From positions 8,308,001 to 8,372,000 of the forward strand of contig NC_065872.1 in NCBI RefSeq assembly GCF_933775445.1: a stretch of DNA of 64,000 bases, in the 5' to 3' direction. The DNA is from Argentina anserina. Its lineage: Eukaryota; Streptophyta; Magnoliopsida; Rosales; Rosaceae. Shown here piece by piece: positions 1 to 11,720 of the stretch. Each line of letters opens with the position of its first letter. The stretch's first letter is position 1. The notes under the pieces are model-generated. The model saw nothing but the letters and a program-made list of their open reading frames with translations. It was not told where the DNA came from and did not search any database. Both the position numbers and the translations under genes were made by a program.

Positions 1-1080
1 ATCATCTTCAATCAAGCACCACCCCCGCCAGCAACAAACAAATCCCACAGCTCATCTCACTTGCCCCAAAAAAACCCACAGCTCTAAATCATCAACAGTA
101 GGAAGTACCAGAAAAATACCCAACTCAAATCTCATTGTCCCATTCAGCACGGATTAGGGCTGGTTTGGGTTTGGGTTTGATTTTACCTTATTATTATTTT
201 AAGTGAAAAAATTGAGTATATATCCATTATGACTATTTAGGAAAAATTAAGTCATTTGTTCTGTTTTTCTGTCACCACAATATATATATATATATATTAT
301 TATTATTATTTTTAAATCTCAATCTTTTATTTTATTAAAATTACTATTCCTTTTATATTGAAATTATCGCTGCTTTATTATGAAGTCTTTAACTTAACAC
401 ACATTGTTATTAAATCTTAAATCGGTCATGTCCCGTTGCTTTTAGGTTGTTACTATAACTTTAGTGGTTAGCTTCGGTCCCTTGCGACCAACTGCTGGCC
501 CTTCGTAGGCCCTTCTGCCTCCCCTCCCCACAACTAGAACAACCGATAAATCCTCCAAAACTCGACTGTACTGATACCTATAATGTACCTCACACGATCC
601 AATTTATCGGGTCCGTTAGGTTACGTGTGAGTCGTTATGTCAAGCTGCCGAAACAGCATCAAATTATATCAACGGCAAAAGTACCAAAGTAGAGAGATAG
701 GCACATAGCGCACTAATTGTTCCCACATTTTTCAAGTGAAGAAGAGAATTTAAACACACACCAGCAACAATTCAAATGCTGAAAATAGAAATAAGTCTGT
801 TCCTGCCATAATTTACATTTCATATTTTGTTACCAAAAATTCACATTAAAACGCGAAAAAAGAAAAAGAGAGAAAAAAATTAACCAAAAAAAAAGACACT
901 GTAGTAAGCACTAGACTGACTAAAAAAATGTGAATCCCCAGGATACCAGGTCGAAAGCTTCATCATTGCTTCAGCTGTCACATTTGTTTATAAGGGTGGA
1001 CGTGTGGTCGGCAAATTTATTTTTCCGCCATCACATACCCCCTCACTCTGCCCACGTCAGCAGCCCCACCACCACCCAAA
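1..1080. other. Non-coding DNA downstream of the ERF gene
   Basis: No coding region is convincing here. There is a short AT/ATT microsatellite at about 281-310 and A-rich stretches at about 850-900. The segment nearest 1080 probably contains the 3' UTR of the minus-strand ERF gene, but no poly(A) site can be fixed from the sequence alone. Confidence 0.6.
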
Positions 1081-1560
1081 TTAGCAGAGGATTTCCTCCG
1101 GGTCGGGCATCTTATTCAAGTCGACCCGATCCACCGACCTGCCGCGCTCTTCCTTCACCTGCCCCGCTGCTGCCCCAGCGGCCCTGTGATGATGTTGTTG
1201 CACACCGCCGCCGCCGCCGCGCATGGCAGTCTCGACCGCGTCGACTCTGGCGCCGACCTCGGTGGCCTTCTTCCGTATAGACGCCGCAGACATGTCGCCG
1301 TCGCAGCCGCAGCCGCCGACCGGCAAGGCCTCGGGAAAATTGAGCCTGGCGGAGGGCCCGCGGAGGTAGAAGACGGCGGTGTCGTAGGCGCGGGCGGCGG
1401 CGACGGGGGTGGAGTAGGAGCCGAGCCAAATCCGGGAGCGCTTGTTGGGCTCGCGAATCTCGGCCACCCACTTGCCCCACTTCCTCATCCTTATCCCCTT
1501 GTACGGCTTGTCGTTGTTGTTCTTATTCCGACTCGTCGCAGATTCTTCATGACCCTCCAT
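1081..1560 (-). CDS. DREB-type AP2/ERF transcriptional repressor (A-5 group-like)
   Basis: This single-exon gene encodes 159 residues. Residues 20-77 form one AP2/ERF DNA-binding domain, with WVAEIREP and WLGSYSTP segments; Val and Glu at the diagnostic positions of the second strand fit the DREB branch, which binds DRE/GCC-type promoter elements in the nucleus. The C-terminus carries DLNKMP at residues 147-152, an EAR motif of the DLNxxP type that recruits TOPLESS-type co-repressors in known family members, so repression is inferred. The middle is Gly- and His-rich low complexity. Length and intronless structure are normal for small A-5 DREB/ERF008-011-like proteins. The start is the first ATG, preceded by a CT-rich leader on the minus strand. 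The stress or developmental role cannot be read from sequence. Confidence 0.93.
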   Translation of the reverse strand: MEGHEESATSRNKNNNDKPYKGIRMRKWGKWVAEIREPNKRSRIWLGSYSTPVAAARAYDTAVFYLRGPSARLNFPEALPVGGCGCDGDMSAASIRKKATEVGARVDAVETAMRGGGGGVQQHHHRAAGAAAGQVKEERGRSVDRVDLNKMPDPEEILC

Positions 1561-1764
1561 GGCAAAATAAGATCAAAGTGATTGAGTGAGTTGCAGTTGG
1601 GTATGAGAAGAAGTGAAGGAGATTAGAGAAGGGAGAAAGGGGGAGGTTTGGGTTTAAGGGGTTAGAGGAGAAGGAAGGGGTTGCATGCTACTTGGCCACT
1701 GAGGTTGTCATCTGGGTGAGCCTCCACGTCTGTGAAACCCCCAACAAAAGGAGACCAATTTTTG

Positions 1765-1772
1765 TTTAAATA
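1765..1772 (-). promoter_or_regulatory. Possible TATA box of the ERF gene
   Basis: Read on the minus strand this is TATTTAAA, about 205 bp upstream of the ERF ATG. It is followed by a CT-rich stretch (GA-rich on the plus strand, about 1605-1680) that resembles a plant leader or Y patch. The assignment rests only on position and composition. Confidence 0.35.
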
Positions 1773-4016
1773 CCCCTCGTTCAGAAAATCCACATTCACC
1801 GACACAATCGCTCACCGATTTTCTTTTCTTTTCTTTTTTCAATTTATTTTTCTCCTTTCCTTTTTTTTTGTTTTTGGTAGGAGTGATGGTTAGTCAGACT
1901 CAGTAGTTGGTCTCATTTGCGAGCCAAGCTCAAAGCTCTGCTCTCTATGTTTCTTTAGCACAGGAGTTGTGGATTTTTCTGTGACGTGAATTTGTGGGTG
2001 GGGTTTGGGTGTATGGAAATGAGGATATAAAATAATAGTAATGATGTGATAAACGTTAAGCTAAATGAAATATCTACTCAACAGCGGAGGTAGTGGTGAG
2101 AGATGTCTGTTTGTGGCCAAGGCAGAAGATGTAGAATTTAAAGAAAAGAATCCCTTCATTTGATGGAGAGGATGTAATGTGACTTGAGAAATTAGTTGTT
2201 TTGCAATGCCCGAGCTAGTAGATCTGATTTATTTTTGCCCCGACTTACTTTGCCTACACTATTGTATCAATAAGAGGTTGTTCAAAACTTGATGTAGTTA
2301 TGAGTGTGACCGGACGTGTTTCAAGAGGTTTAGGAGGGGAGGGGCGAATACCACTCACTTGTCGGAGACTTAACTCATTCCAAGACTTTTGTAGATATTT
2401 CTGAATTTTCTTATGTTGCCGTCAATCATCACATCGTGTTCATGAATTATAACTTACAATTGTTAAAGTATCTTATTATTTCAAAAGTTGCGCAAGTAAC
2501 ACTCCAATCACAAACATAAGCTACTTGCTTTAGAAATTAAATCATCATATTTCTGTTTGCTTAATATAAAACAGTTATGAATTGACTTTCCTTCCCCGCA
2601 ATAACGATATTATTTGGTGCCCAGTTCTGCCCTTCCCCGAGCTTGTATTAATATTCATTTCTGACTGACAGGGAGAAAGTTGACACTTTCTCTTCAAAAA
2701 TGACCAACTAAAGTAAATGGGAAATACCTGTACATCATATGATTGGGCCGTCCTTGTTATTTTTATAGTTTATTCCAGAAAGGTTTGGTATCCCATTTCT
2801 CTTTTATAAAATTTTCATTTCATTTTTAGGTTCGGTACCCAGAATTTACCGCCAAAAAAGTGATTGAGGGGGACTGATTTTGGCGGTCGAATAAAACGAC
2901 ATACAGTATATCTGTGCAAACTACTCACAAATTTTTGTGAACAATAAAAATCAGTAGTGAGACAAACATGGATTTTGTGGATAATTGGTCACTGTAGAGT
3001 TGAAGGATCTTGTTTTTTCTATGAGTTGAGAGAACAATAGTCAAAAGAGAGTGAAATAATTTTAGTTTTACCGGGTTGTTAATTCGTGTAACTTCGGTTA
3101 TTAAGATTTCACCATCACGACCATAAATTTGTCGATATTTTAGTTCACCGAGAATGATTAGATTCTTTTATTAGGTTTTCATTAAATGATGACGTTACCT
3201 CCTTATCTTTGCACGGACGTATATATCATCAGCTTTAACCTCGTGTGATCGGTAGATTCAGCTATCCAAACCGCCAGTGATTTCTCACCAACTAGCTGGC
3301 TTCCTTGACATATTAACTCAATTCTCTTGTCCCCTTGTTATTCATCGAATATTGGAGCCGCTGATATTTACACCAAACTTTCTCGATCAGGAGTTGTAAT
3401 TGCTCAGTTATACAAAATGACTTGTAACCGTATTCACTCATAAATTTAAAATAGTTGATTACTTTTTCTACTATGTACAAATAGAATATATTTATCAGAT
3501 AATTTAGTTGGCTCTTTGCTTGACGTTATGATTTGGACTATTACTCTATTAGTTCCGTATTCGGCTACTATGCAGCGTTGTACCATATGTAGTGGGTACT
3601 ATTCATATATGTTTTTACTTTAGGTACTATTTAGGTAAAAAAAATTAACTGAGCATGGTGGGCATTGATTTATGAGTTTGTTTATTTGCGTACTATAAAT
3701 ATATAAATTCATCTTACATTCAAAGGTAAATAATTATTTTTTATCATTATAGCAATTACAATAGCCTCTAGACTTGAATTATTAGCGTTTGCTAAAATTT
3801 CTCAGAAAAAAACTTCAAGAAGAAAAAGAACAATATAAAAAGTTAATAAAATATAGGAATAATCTTCCCAAAAATACATAAAATTATTAGGATATTATAT
3901 ATCGAGTTCAACGTAGAATCTACGAAACTGAATAAAATATTAAAGCTCTTCGAGAAGTCTTCGAAGAAGATCAAAAACCCCTTGATTTTCTGAGCATCGG
4001 TTAGATCCGCCCTAAC
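1773..4016. other. Intergenic DNA upstream of ERF and left flank of the virus relic
   Basis: No gene is supported. The stretch is AT-rich, with no open frame above about 60 codons that resembles a protein. The left boundary of the integrated pararetrovirus lies somewhere in 3700-4016: the leader of a viral pregenome would be expected immediately before the primer-binding site at 4017, but no terminal repeat fixes the junction. Confidence 0.5.
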
Positions 4017-4030
4017 TGGTATCAGAGCCT
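4017..4030 (+). other. tRNA-Met primer-binding site of the virus relic
   Basis: TGGTATCAGAGCCT is complementary to the 3' end of plant initiator tRNA-Met, the minus-strand primer used by Caulimoviridae and many LTR elements. It lies only about 45 bp before the first coding segment. Confidence 0.85.
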
Positions 4031-4063
4031 GCTTAGCTCAAAAGCATGTAGGCTAAAAGCCTT

Positions 4064-4861
4064 ATGCCACAAAGTTGGCTTCTCTCAACTAACAAGAGAG
4101 AATCCAAACCAAAAAATTATCAGGCCTTTTGTATTACAAAAGATTCTGATAGGTGGCAAAATTGTTTTCATTCAAGACATATCCAAGAGGATCAATACTC
4201 GATAGAGCACATTTGTAGAATACTGAATACACTCTACGACAAATTCTCTCATCTTCAACGAGAGACATGAGTTGAAGAACTTGACCCAACCCTACCAAGT
4301 TTGATAGAATTCCTAAACCTTTTATCCAGCAACAAGGCTGCAGAAAAGCTGCTTGTACAACTTGAGAGATTTCATCTCTAGATCAATCAACTTGAAGAAG
4401 TAATCACACAAGGATTAGAAGGCTTGAAGTAAAGCTTGACTACCTCAAAGAAAAGCAATAGCTGCTAGACATAGTAAAGAAGTTAGTTCGAACAGAAACC
4501 CTTCCTAATAACATTCAAGATCAAGCAGTTGAACTAAGAAAAACCCAAAAAATTCTGAAAGAACATTTAGAAGCCCTTATCGTCCAAATAGGATGAACCA
4601 AAGGGTTAAGGTAAAAGTCAAGGAAAGAGACAAAGAAGCAAAAAACTTATATCTTCATACTTCAGAAGCCATTACTAAAAACCTGAAAGCAATAATTCAT
4701 CAGCAAAATCATAATATTACATATCTTCAAGAAATAGGTATGAAGCTGGAAAAACAATTCAGAGAGTTGAATCTTAAACTCTCCCATTTGCAAAAAAACA
4801 TAGAAAAGATGAAAGCTGAAGCTGGAACTGGAACAGAGAAAATCGATGAAGAACAACTAGC
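4064..4861 (+). pseudogene. Decayed N-terminal coiled-coil region of the viral polyprotein
   Basis: The first open stretch starts at 4064 and stops at 4270. Coding similarity in composition continues in shifted frames to about 4860, with stops near 4268, 4379 and 4430. From 4593 the frame is open again and is rich in Lys, Glu, Leu and Gln with heptad-like spacing, as in a coiled coil. In plant pararetroviruses, virion-associated or N-terminal polyprotein regions are often coiled coils; equivalence here is inferred from position only. It cannot be translated as one product. Confidence 0.55.
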
Positions 4862-5800
4862 TCAAAATGTAGCTAGCAATGTGATCTTACCTTCCTACCC
4901 AGGAGAAGAAAGCAACCTTAAGTTTAGTGAACCTAAGCTTCTTACCTGGAAATTCTCTAGTTTCACTGAGAGAAGGAACATGAAGATGTTGAGCAGAGTA
5001 TTCAGAAAAATGAGCACAATTCCTGTACAACTCATCAATGCTCAAGAATTTGAGTACAATGAGATAGAGTCAAGTGTACATGAGGACACAGTTCCTAAAT
5101 TCAGACTCAACGAAATTTATAAGAGATGATATTTCCTTATTGATTCTCACAGGTTCAAGATTCTTGAACTAACCATTCCAGCAACAGGCGAAGAAACTGA
5201 CATAAGATTGATAACTCAGAAATAAGTATGTGAATCAATTCGAAGAAGTTATTCATACATGCACATTGGAGCGGTTCAAGTTGGAATAAAACTTCTAGCC
5301 AAAGATGGAATAGATTGCTCTGTCTTATGTCTCCTGTAAGATGACATGATAACAAACTTAAAAAAAAGCATGTTAGGAACGATAGAAGCCTCTCTATGTA
5401 ATCAAGTTTCCTACTTCAATGTTTTTTCAAACGTCACTACACACCTTAGAGATGCACCACACTGTCTTAGGTTGAGAATCAAGACACATGAGATTTCTAT
5501 GAAAAGATGAATGATGTAGCTTGCCATAGATTACCAAATCTATTATAACCTCATGAGCTCGAATGTTGCCCCAAACACTAAATTCCTTAACAGTCCCGGA
5601 ATCACTACATCCATCTTCACCAATCCAAGAAATCATACCGAGCAGAAACATATTACAAAATGGAACGAGGTGACATTTCCACGAGAATGAAATCTGACTC
5701 CTCCAGTCAACCAAATTGAGAATACCAAAGCATCAATCTATGAAGACATGAGAGGAAAGATAAGCCTGCAATTCCATAGACATTCGTTTGCCAGTCATGA
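4862..5800 (+). pseudogene. Decayed 30K-type movement protein region of the virus relic
   Basis: The frame open from 4593 runs to a stop at 5127-5129, and similarity continues in broken frames. Around 5250-5320 the translation contains the HIGxVQVxxKxL-type segment followed by KDGID, typical of 30K-superfamily movement proteins, which move virus through plasmodesmata. Further downstream (about 5550-5720) a segment with FPREWNL-like content fits the C-terminal half of that domain. Several in-frame stops (for example near 5127, 5223 and 5337) interrupt it. A minus-strand open frame at 5427-5714 is only its shadow. Confidence 0.65.
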
Positions 5801-6056
5801 AGAAGGAAACACTTCAGGAACAAAGTCATCTACATGCCTTGAAGAATCCTTTGAGGAAGAAGATACAAAGAGACCAATGAGGATGCTTAAGGCTGAAAAC
5901 CTCAAAAATCTATATGCAAAGGCATAAAAGTCTGAGTCAACAGAAGAATTAGATGAAATCATGCAAAAGATCTCACAGGTCGAGATAAGAAGAAAACTAA
6001 GAAAGAAGATTCTTCCATATCAATAGGCTAAACCAGAATCTAGTGAATCCTCTAAC

Positions 6057-6990
6057 ATGGATACAGAAAATATAAATACTGCAAATCCCCCTCAAGGAAG
6101 TACAGTAGTTCAGAATATCACGAACTACCCTACTAAGATCATTAGAGAAAATAAAATTAAACTTCTTAAAGGATTAGCCCATACTGGAAAACTTGGAGAA
6201 AAGATTTCTCAAACATTCATTCCTACTGAACCAAAGTGGGGACAGTCGGTATCTGAAAGAGGAGTATATATTGATCTAGACCAGGTTGGAAACAAAAGAA
6301 AGGTCATAGACAATTGGGTGGCTAGCTTGAGATTAAAACAAGTCTTGGTGATATATGCACAATTTTGCGGAGATATAACGGGATATAGTGAGCAGCCAAA
6401 GGAAAGGGCTAAGGCAAACATTCAAAAATTAAGTATCTGCAACATGAGATACTTTGAGGAGTACACCAATGAGTTCCAGAATTACTATTGCACCATCAGA
6501 GACATAGATAATGAAGATCTGGTAAGAACCTATTACGAGAAACTACAAGAACCCTGGAACGATGTAGTAGCACAGTCTATAGAAGAAAATCCCTTATCAT
6601 TTTTTACAGTCGGAGGGATTGCAGAGAAAGTTAGGGATCTCCTGAGAAGGCAATGCGTAGAGAACAGAAAATCCAAAACTGTGAAGAAACATGTGTCCCA
6701 AGATATTAGAGACTCCTACGTAGTAGGGATGTCACACGGAAAGAAAATACAAAACAAAAGTTCTCTAACAACAAAGATGGAAAGAAAAAAAAAATTCCTC
6801 AAAAAAGAAGTAGAATTTCTGAAAAAGCTTCAAAAGAAGATCTGAAGATGGAAAGGGAAAATTTGATTCCAGAAAAAGATTTTTCAAGAAGAAGAAAACC
6901 AACCCTGATTCTACAAGAGCTGTTAAGAAATGTCGATGTTGGTTGTGCAAAGCAGAATGACATTATACAAATGAGTGTCCAAAAAAGGAT
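6057..6990 (+). pseudogene. Decayed capsid (Gag-like) protein with zinc knuckle
   Basis: An open frame of 262 codons (6057-6845) carries a capsid-like domain, ending in a basic tail rich in Lys and Arg. After the stop a second frame continues into a zinc knuckle at 6931-6981 with spacing C-x-C-x2-C-x4-H-x4-C, the form characteristic of Caulimoviridae capsid proteins, which bind the viral nucleic acid. The knuckle itself is broken: the codon before the His is TGA (6958-6960). The intact 5' frame is the longest surviving viral frame, but no product with a functional knuckle can be made. Confidence 0.75.
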
Positions 6991-7738
6991 AAAAGAACAT
7001 CAAGAGCTCTAATTGAAGAATATGAAGAAGCGATTGAGTATGCAAACTTGAAATGATTTGAAATAATATATTCTAATGAAGAGAATGATTATATCTATTC
7101 TCTTGAGTACCCATCAGAAGATGAGCTCGAAGAAGCCTCTTCAGAAAGTACAGAAGAAGAAGATAGCAGTGAAAGATATCGTCCTATCTTTGTGTTGTAG
7201 TTTCTCAATTGGAAACAAGATACCCCTGATATTATCAGTGGTTTCTATCCCAATCCAGGAAAATTCATTTGTGATTTTTGTAAGCTCGCAGAAAATGAAT
7301 TGATTCCAATGTATTGTGAAAGCACAGGAGAAAACTTATCATCAAGAATGTTTTGTAGCAGAATTGAGGAGAAGAACAAGAGAAAAAGAAGCTCATATTC
7401 TTATAGAACAAGAATATGTAGAGTTCTATGATTCAATAGAACAAAAGGAAGAATTAAAAAAGGCAAAGCTCGAAGAAGACCTAAAAAGGGTAAAGCCAGT
7501 AACTTCATTAAGTCATAAGAGATAATTAACAGAGTCTGTTAATACCAGCAAATGAATAGAAGATCATTCTAGCAAAAACCATCATCTCACTAGAGAACCT
7601 ATCAATGAAAGGATTAACCATTTCATGGAGTTGCTAACCAAAGGAAAAAATGAAGAACATGTCAAGCAAGTTCAGACTAAAAGATTTAGCAACTAAATTA
7701 CCATATGACTAAAGTTTTCCAAATATAAGAAATAGCAC

Positions 7739-7951
7739 GTGCATGCATCCGTCGACAGTGGCTCAGGATATACACTTGCCAAGATATATGTAATCCCAGA
7801 CAAATATTGGGAAAAAGCTCCAAGAACAGTTACAGGAGTCGCTATGGGAGAACACGAGATCATCATGAATACTATGGCGCAAAAATGTTACATTTTCCTA
7901 AGTGGAGGAAACTTTATATGCAAGATTATCTGGCAATATGAAAGCCAGTGA
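7739..7951 (+). pseudogene. Fragment of viral aspartic protease
   Basis: A 70-codon open stretch begins just before a V-D-S-G-S motif, the active-site D-S/T-G of retroviral-type aspartic proteases, which cleave the polyprotein. It lies between the capsid and the RT as expected. The region from 6990 to 7739 upstream is a highly broken acidic linker (short frames at 7076-7303 and 7316-7525). Downstream frames are broken until 8324. Confidence 0.6.
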
Positions 7952-8323
7952 GCTGATGTGTTGATCGTAAATGATTTAATTCTCCAGCAAATTGTGGTTC
8001 AAAATCCATAAATGATTGGGTTTGAGAAGAACCGTAAGTTCTTCTGGGAATCTCGCCTTGCAGAAGCAAGAAGTGTTACTGGAAAAGGATTTACGGATCA
8101 ATAGCATAGGTCGTCAGCGAAGAGTGGTGATTATAAGCCCATTTTGGAACCTATTTTATTGCTAAAAGATCATTTAAAAAATCACTGTGAGATAGTGTCA
8201 AACATAGACTCATAAGACTCTGAGCCAGGAGAAGGGTTCAATTTTCTTTAAAATGAATCTGATTCAAATTCACTAGAACTAGAATGCTCAGATGGAGAAG
8301 AGGAATATATCAGAGAGCATAAC

Positions 8324-9700
8324 ATGAAGGTATATGCTAATATAATTGAGCAAAAGAATGGGCCTACTGTTGCGGAAATAGAGAATTTGTTCAAACCAGT
8401 AATCAGTGAAGATCCTCAACTATACTGGGACAAGAATCCAGTATATTACCAGCTTAAGATGCATGATGCGAACGCCATCTGCCATGTCAAAGCCATCCCT
8501 CATTATAGGGAAGAAGATTCAAAAGAGATGGAAAGTCAGATTCATGAACTACTTGAGAAAAAGTTACTCAGACCTTCAAACAGTCTGCATCATGCTCCAG
8601 CTTTTCTAGTAAGAAACCATGTGGAACAGGTTAGGGGAAAAGCTAGAACGGTCATTGATTACATAGATGTTAACAAAAAGACCGTAAAAGATGGTTATCA
8701 GATAGCTTAGGTGAGGGTCCTTATAAATCGTCTCAAAGAAGCAAAATATTTCTCCAAGTTAATGCTAAATCAGGATTTTGGCAAGTAAAAATGCATCCAG
8801 ATTCCATAGCCCTGACGACTTTTGGAACACCGCAAGGGCATTACGAATGGCTAGTTATGTCGTTTGGTCTCAAGCAAGCTCCCTCTATTTTCCAAAGGAA
8901 GATGGAGAACATTTTTAAGCTATATTCAGACTTATGCATAGTTTATATAGATAATATCTTAGTCATCTCAAGAACTATGAATGGACATCTTAAGAACCTG
9001 GAGCAGGTTTGTAAGCTTATTGTCCATAAATGAATCATTTTGGGACAAAAGAAGATACATATGGTCAAAGGAGAGATCTACTTTTTCAGTATTCAGGGTT
9101 AAAGATGGAGAGATTCGTCTCTAAGAACACATTGTTAAGAACATCAGCCAATTCCCGGATCAAATCCCTGTTGCAAAATCATTGCAAAGATTTTTTAGGA
9201 GTTGTCAATTTTTCCAGAGACTTTATACCTCAAGTAAGTGGTCTTACTGCTTTACTCTCACCAAAAACCAGTTCTAAGAAAAAATGGTGTTTCACGGAAG
9301 ATGACAGTAATACTGTCAAAAAGATCAAGGAGTTAACCCATAGTCTACCCCCATTACAATTGCCAGAAGAATGAGACTTAATCATTTTGTAGACAGATGG
9401 AAGTGATTATTACTGGGCAGGAGTGGTTCTAGCCATGACCCCGGATACCAATCAAGAAAAGATTTGCAAATTCATATCATGAAAGTTAAATGCGGCGGAA
9501 AATTAAAGTATTCCACCGGGGATAAAGAGGTGTTGGCTCTGATCAAGAGCATCGATGGCGTTGAAGCATTCCTAGGAAACAAATTTGTAGTTAGAACTGA
9601 CAATAAAAGAGTTAAAAAAATTTAAAAACTACAAATTACCTGATGCAGTAGATAGAGGAAGAGTATTAAAATGACAAATATTTTTATCCCAACATGAATA
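8324..9700 (+). pseudogene. Decayed reverse transcriptase and RNase H of the virus relic
   Basis: The RT is recognisable in three consecutive frames (8324-8710, 8791-9033, 9030-9374). Landmarks include an RxVIDY-type segment near 8650-8670, a TPQGHYEWLVMSFGLKQAP segment near 8826-8882, and the catalytic block near 8941-8955. There the usual Y-x-D-D reads YIDN, so the second catalytic Asp is lost. RNase H follows at about 9395-9700, with a TDGS start and a TDN segment, broken by stops near 9373 and 9478. A tail resembling N-F-L-x-DALTREM closes the domain near 9725-9765. Multiple stops and frame changes make it non-functional. Confidence 0.85.
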
Positions 9701-10399
9701 TAATGTGGAAATGATTGCATGTAACAAGAACTTCTTGTTAGACGCTCTCACTAGAGAAATGACAACATTCAGAAGAGAAGATGGAGATCAAGATGAAAGG
9801 CGAAATCCTAGGAGCAGGAAATCGGAACCACCTAGTCTCTTGAACAGATACAAAAAAGGAGACAAGACTGTTGGACCTCTACATGATGGACCAGGTTACC
9901 AATTCATTGTGTCTTATGAAGCAGCTGCATCGGCTTCGGCCAAGACTGAAGATAGGATTCGACCAGGAGGTTGGGATCAAGAGTCCGAGAAAAGTACTTG
10001 AGGATCTGATGAAGAAGAAAAACTCGGAAAAGAATATTTGCTATGTCTAAAGGATACAACCTTAACTGATCGATCTCAGGGTAAAAGACCGGCTAACCCT
10101 TCTCAAACGGCAGACGGTAAAGGCTTATCAAGTCCGTTGAAGGCTGCTGCTTTGCCAAAAAGCATAATAACCCCTTTTAGGGCGAAAATGGTTGAAGTCA
10201 TGGTAAGAAAAATGTTCATGGCTATCCTTTGAAGATATTCAAAGAACCAGTATTCAAACGGAGAAGCTATTGGCTTTCAAGCATAAGATTGTTATGGATA
10301 ATGTTCTACATGCTTTCTATGAGGAAGACGAATAACATTTGTTGAAAAGTCTAAACGCCTTGACAAATGAATTGTATGGAGTCCATGCAAAAGAAAAAC

Positions 10400-11088
10400 A
10401 AAAGGAAAAAGAAAATTCGAAGAAAAGAGGTGCAATGATAAAGTATGTGGAAGGTCCTTAAAGCACACGAGTTCCTATTTCAGCCATAAAGGAATTAGCA
10501 TGGTGGAAATTTCATTATAAAATCAGAGACGGTAAAATGCTTCCTTCAACCTTGGCAATAGTTTTTGGCCCATATTATGGGAGATATCTTGTAAATGTTC
10601 AAGCCGAACACCCTTAGAAGCAGAAGCTATGGCTCATTGAGAATGGATTTGTGCACAATCTTTGGACAAAGTCAAACGAGGACCTAGAGGATTTTCCAGA
10701 ATCATAACTTAGGCAGTAAAGAACATTCGTCCAGATTGATGCATCTTGAGACTGAAATTCATTTCTACCACTCCGGAAGTTACATTTCTCCATATCATTA
10801 AGTGAAATTATTCAGGGTCCGATCAAGAGTTCAAAAGGTTCAGAGAAAAATGGTAATCCTAACAATAGCATTCCGTGGATGAAAGCCATGGCCATAATGT
10901 GCATCAAAAACATGGTTCGAAGGGATTATGAGTCCAGTCTTTTAGCCAGTGGAGAAAAAATCATAGTCACATGCTACAATCATCCTCCACCAGATGCCTG
11001 TGATTTCTTCTCTGCTATCATGAGAAATGAAATATATAGAACTCCAAAGACAATTACATGGTTAAAAAAGGTAGATAAAGAAAAATGA
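10400..11088 (+). pseudogene. Decayed second viral ORF of unknown function
   Basis: After the RNase H, broken coding sequence continues. A block around 10480-10600 reads as a folded-looking domain with KELAWWKFHY and FGPYYGRYLVNV segments, interrupted by stops at about 10458 and 10615. A last open stretch lies at 10879-11088. Several endogenous pararetrovirus genera have an ORF of unknown function in this position; caulimoviruses have a translational transactivator here. I cannot assign either. It precedes the promoter module. Confidence 0.5.
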
Positions 11089-11234
11089 TACAAGATTCTT
11101 TATCATTTTCCCTATGACTGGATGAAAAAGAAGACATAGAGCAAGAAAGTGACCATGTAGGCCAAGATTTTTTGGCAGATTATGACTGCGCAGATGAAGA
11201 ATATTACAATGTCATAAACATGATGGAAACATGA

Positions 11235-11285
11235 GCTGCCGACGCATCCAAACAAGGAATATAAAGCTGCCGACACATCCAAACA
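11235..11285 (+). repeat. Direct repeat in the viral promoter region
   Basis: GCTGCCGACGCATCCAAACA at 11235-11254 recurs with a single change at 11266-11285, and a partial third copy of the GTCGACGCAT core lies near 11320. The repeats sit about 130-180 bp upstream of the TATA box, where pararetroviral enhancers are found. A transcription-factor-binding role is inferred. Confidence 0.6.
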
Positions 11286-11416
11286 ATAAAAACGTCTCTT
11301 TCTGCTTTTGTGAAATAGTTTGTCGACGCATAAGGACAACCGGTTTTAAAAATGAGAAGATTCTTTGTCGTCCATTTTAAAAAGCAAGTTCGGTTTGATG
11401 CCTAGAGTTTGAGCTC

Positions 11417-11425
11417 TATATAAGG
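11417..11425 (+). promoter_or_regulatory. TATA box of the viral pregenomic promoter
   Basis: TATATAAGG is a strong plant TATA box, located after the last viral ORF just as the pregenomic (35S-type) promoter is in Caulimoviridae. Transcription would start near 11450 and in a circular genome would run into the leader and the primer-binding site. Confidence 0.7.
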
Positions 11426-11714
11426 AGGAGGAACTGCTTTGGGAGGGCAGAAGTTGAAAGGGAGAGAAATCAGAAGACTGCAGCATAAGTTTCAGAAACG
11501 AAGAGTGTCGTTCTACTAAGTGTTCTGAGAATAAAAGAGATAGATAGTTTGAGTGTGAGTGTGCTAAATAATTGTGTAAAATATCATTATGTTGTATAAA
11601 TCTGGTGTGCAGTACATTTTTCAAGTAAGTTTGTATTTTAATTATGAGTAGCTAAACAGCTGTAACTGTTTACTTAAAAGGAAGACTCTGAGTTTTATAT
11701 TTGTATTTACGTTT

Positions 11715-11720
11715 AATAAA
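11715..11720 (+). terminator. Poly(A) signal of the virus relic
   Basis: AATAAA lies about 290 bp downstream of the TATA box. In pararetroviruses the poly(A) signal lies downstream of the transcription start, giving a terminally redundant pregenome, and this spacing fits. Confidence 0.5.

Noticed and set aside
1112..1581. Open frames overlapping the ERF gene in other frames
   Set aside because: They are Arg- or Gly-rich shadows of the GC-rich ERF coding sequence; only one frame holds the AP2 domain.
4017..4030. tRNA gene
   Set aside because: Only the 3'-end complement of tRNA-Met is present; it is a primer-binding site, not a tRNA.
5427..5714. Minus-strand 95-codon frame in the virus relic
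   Set aside because: It is antisense to recognisable movement-protein sequence.
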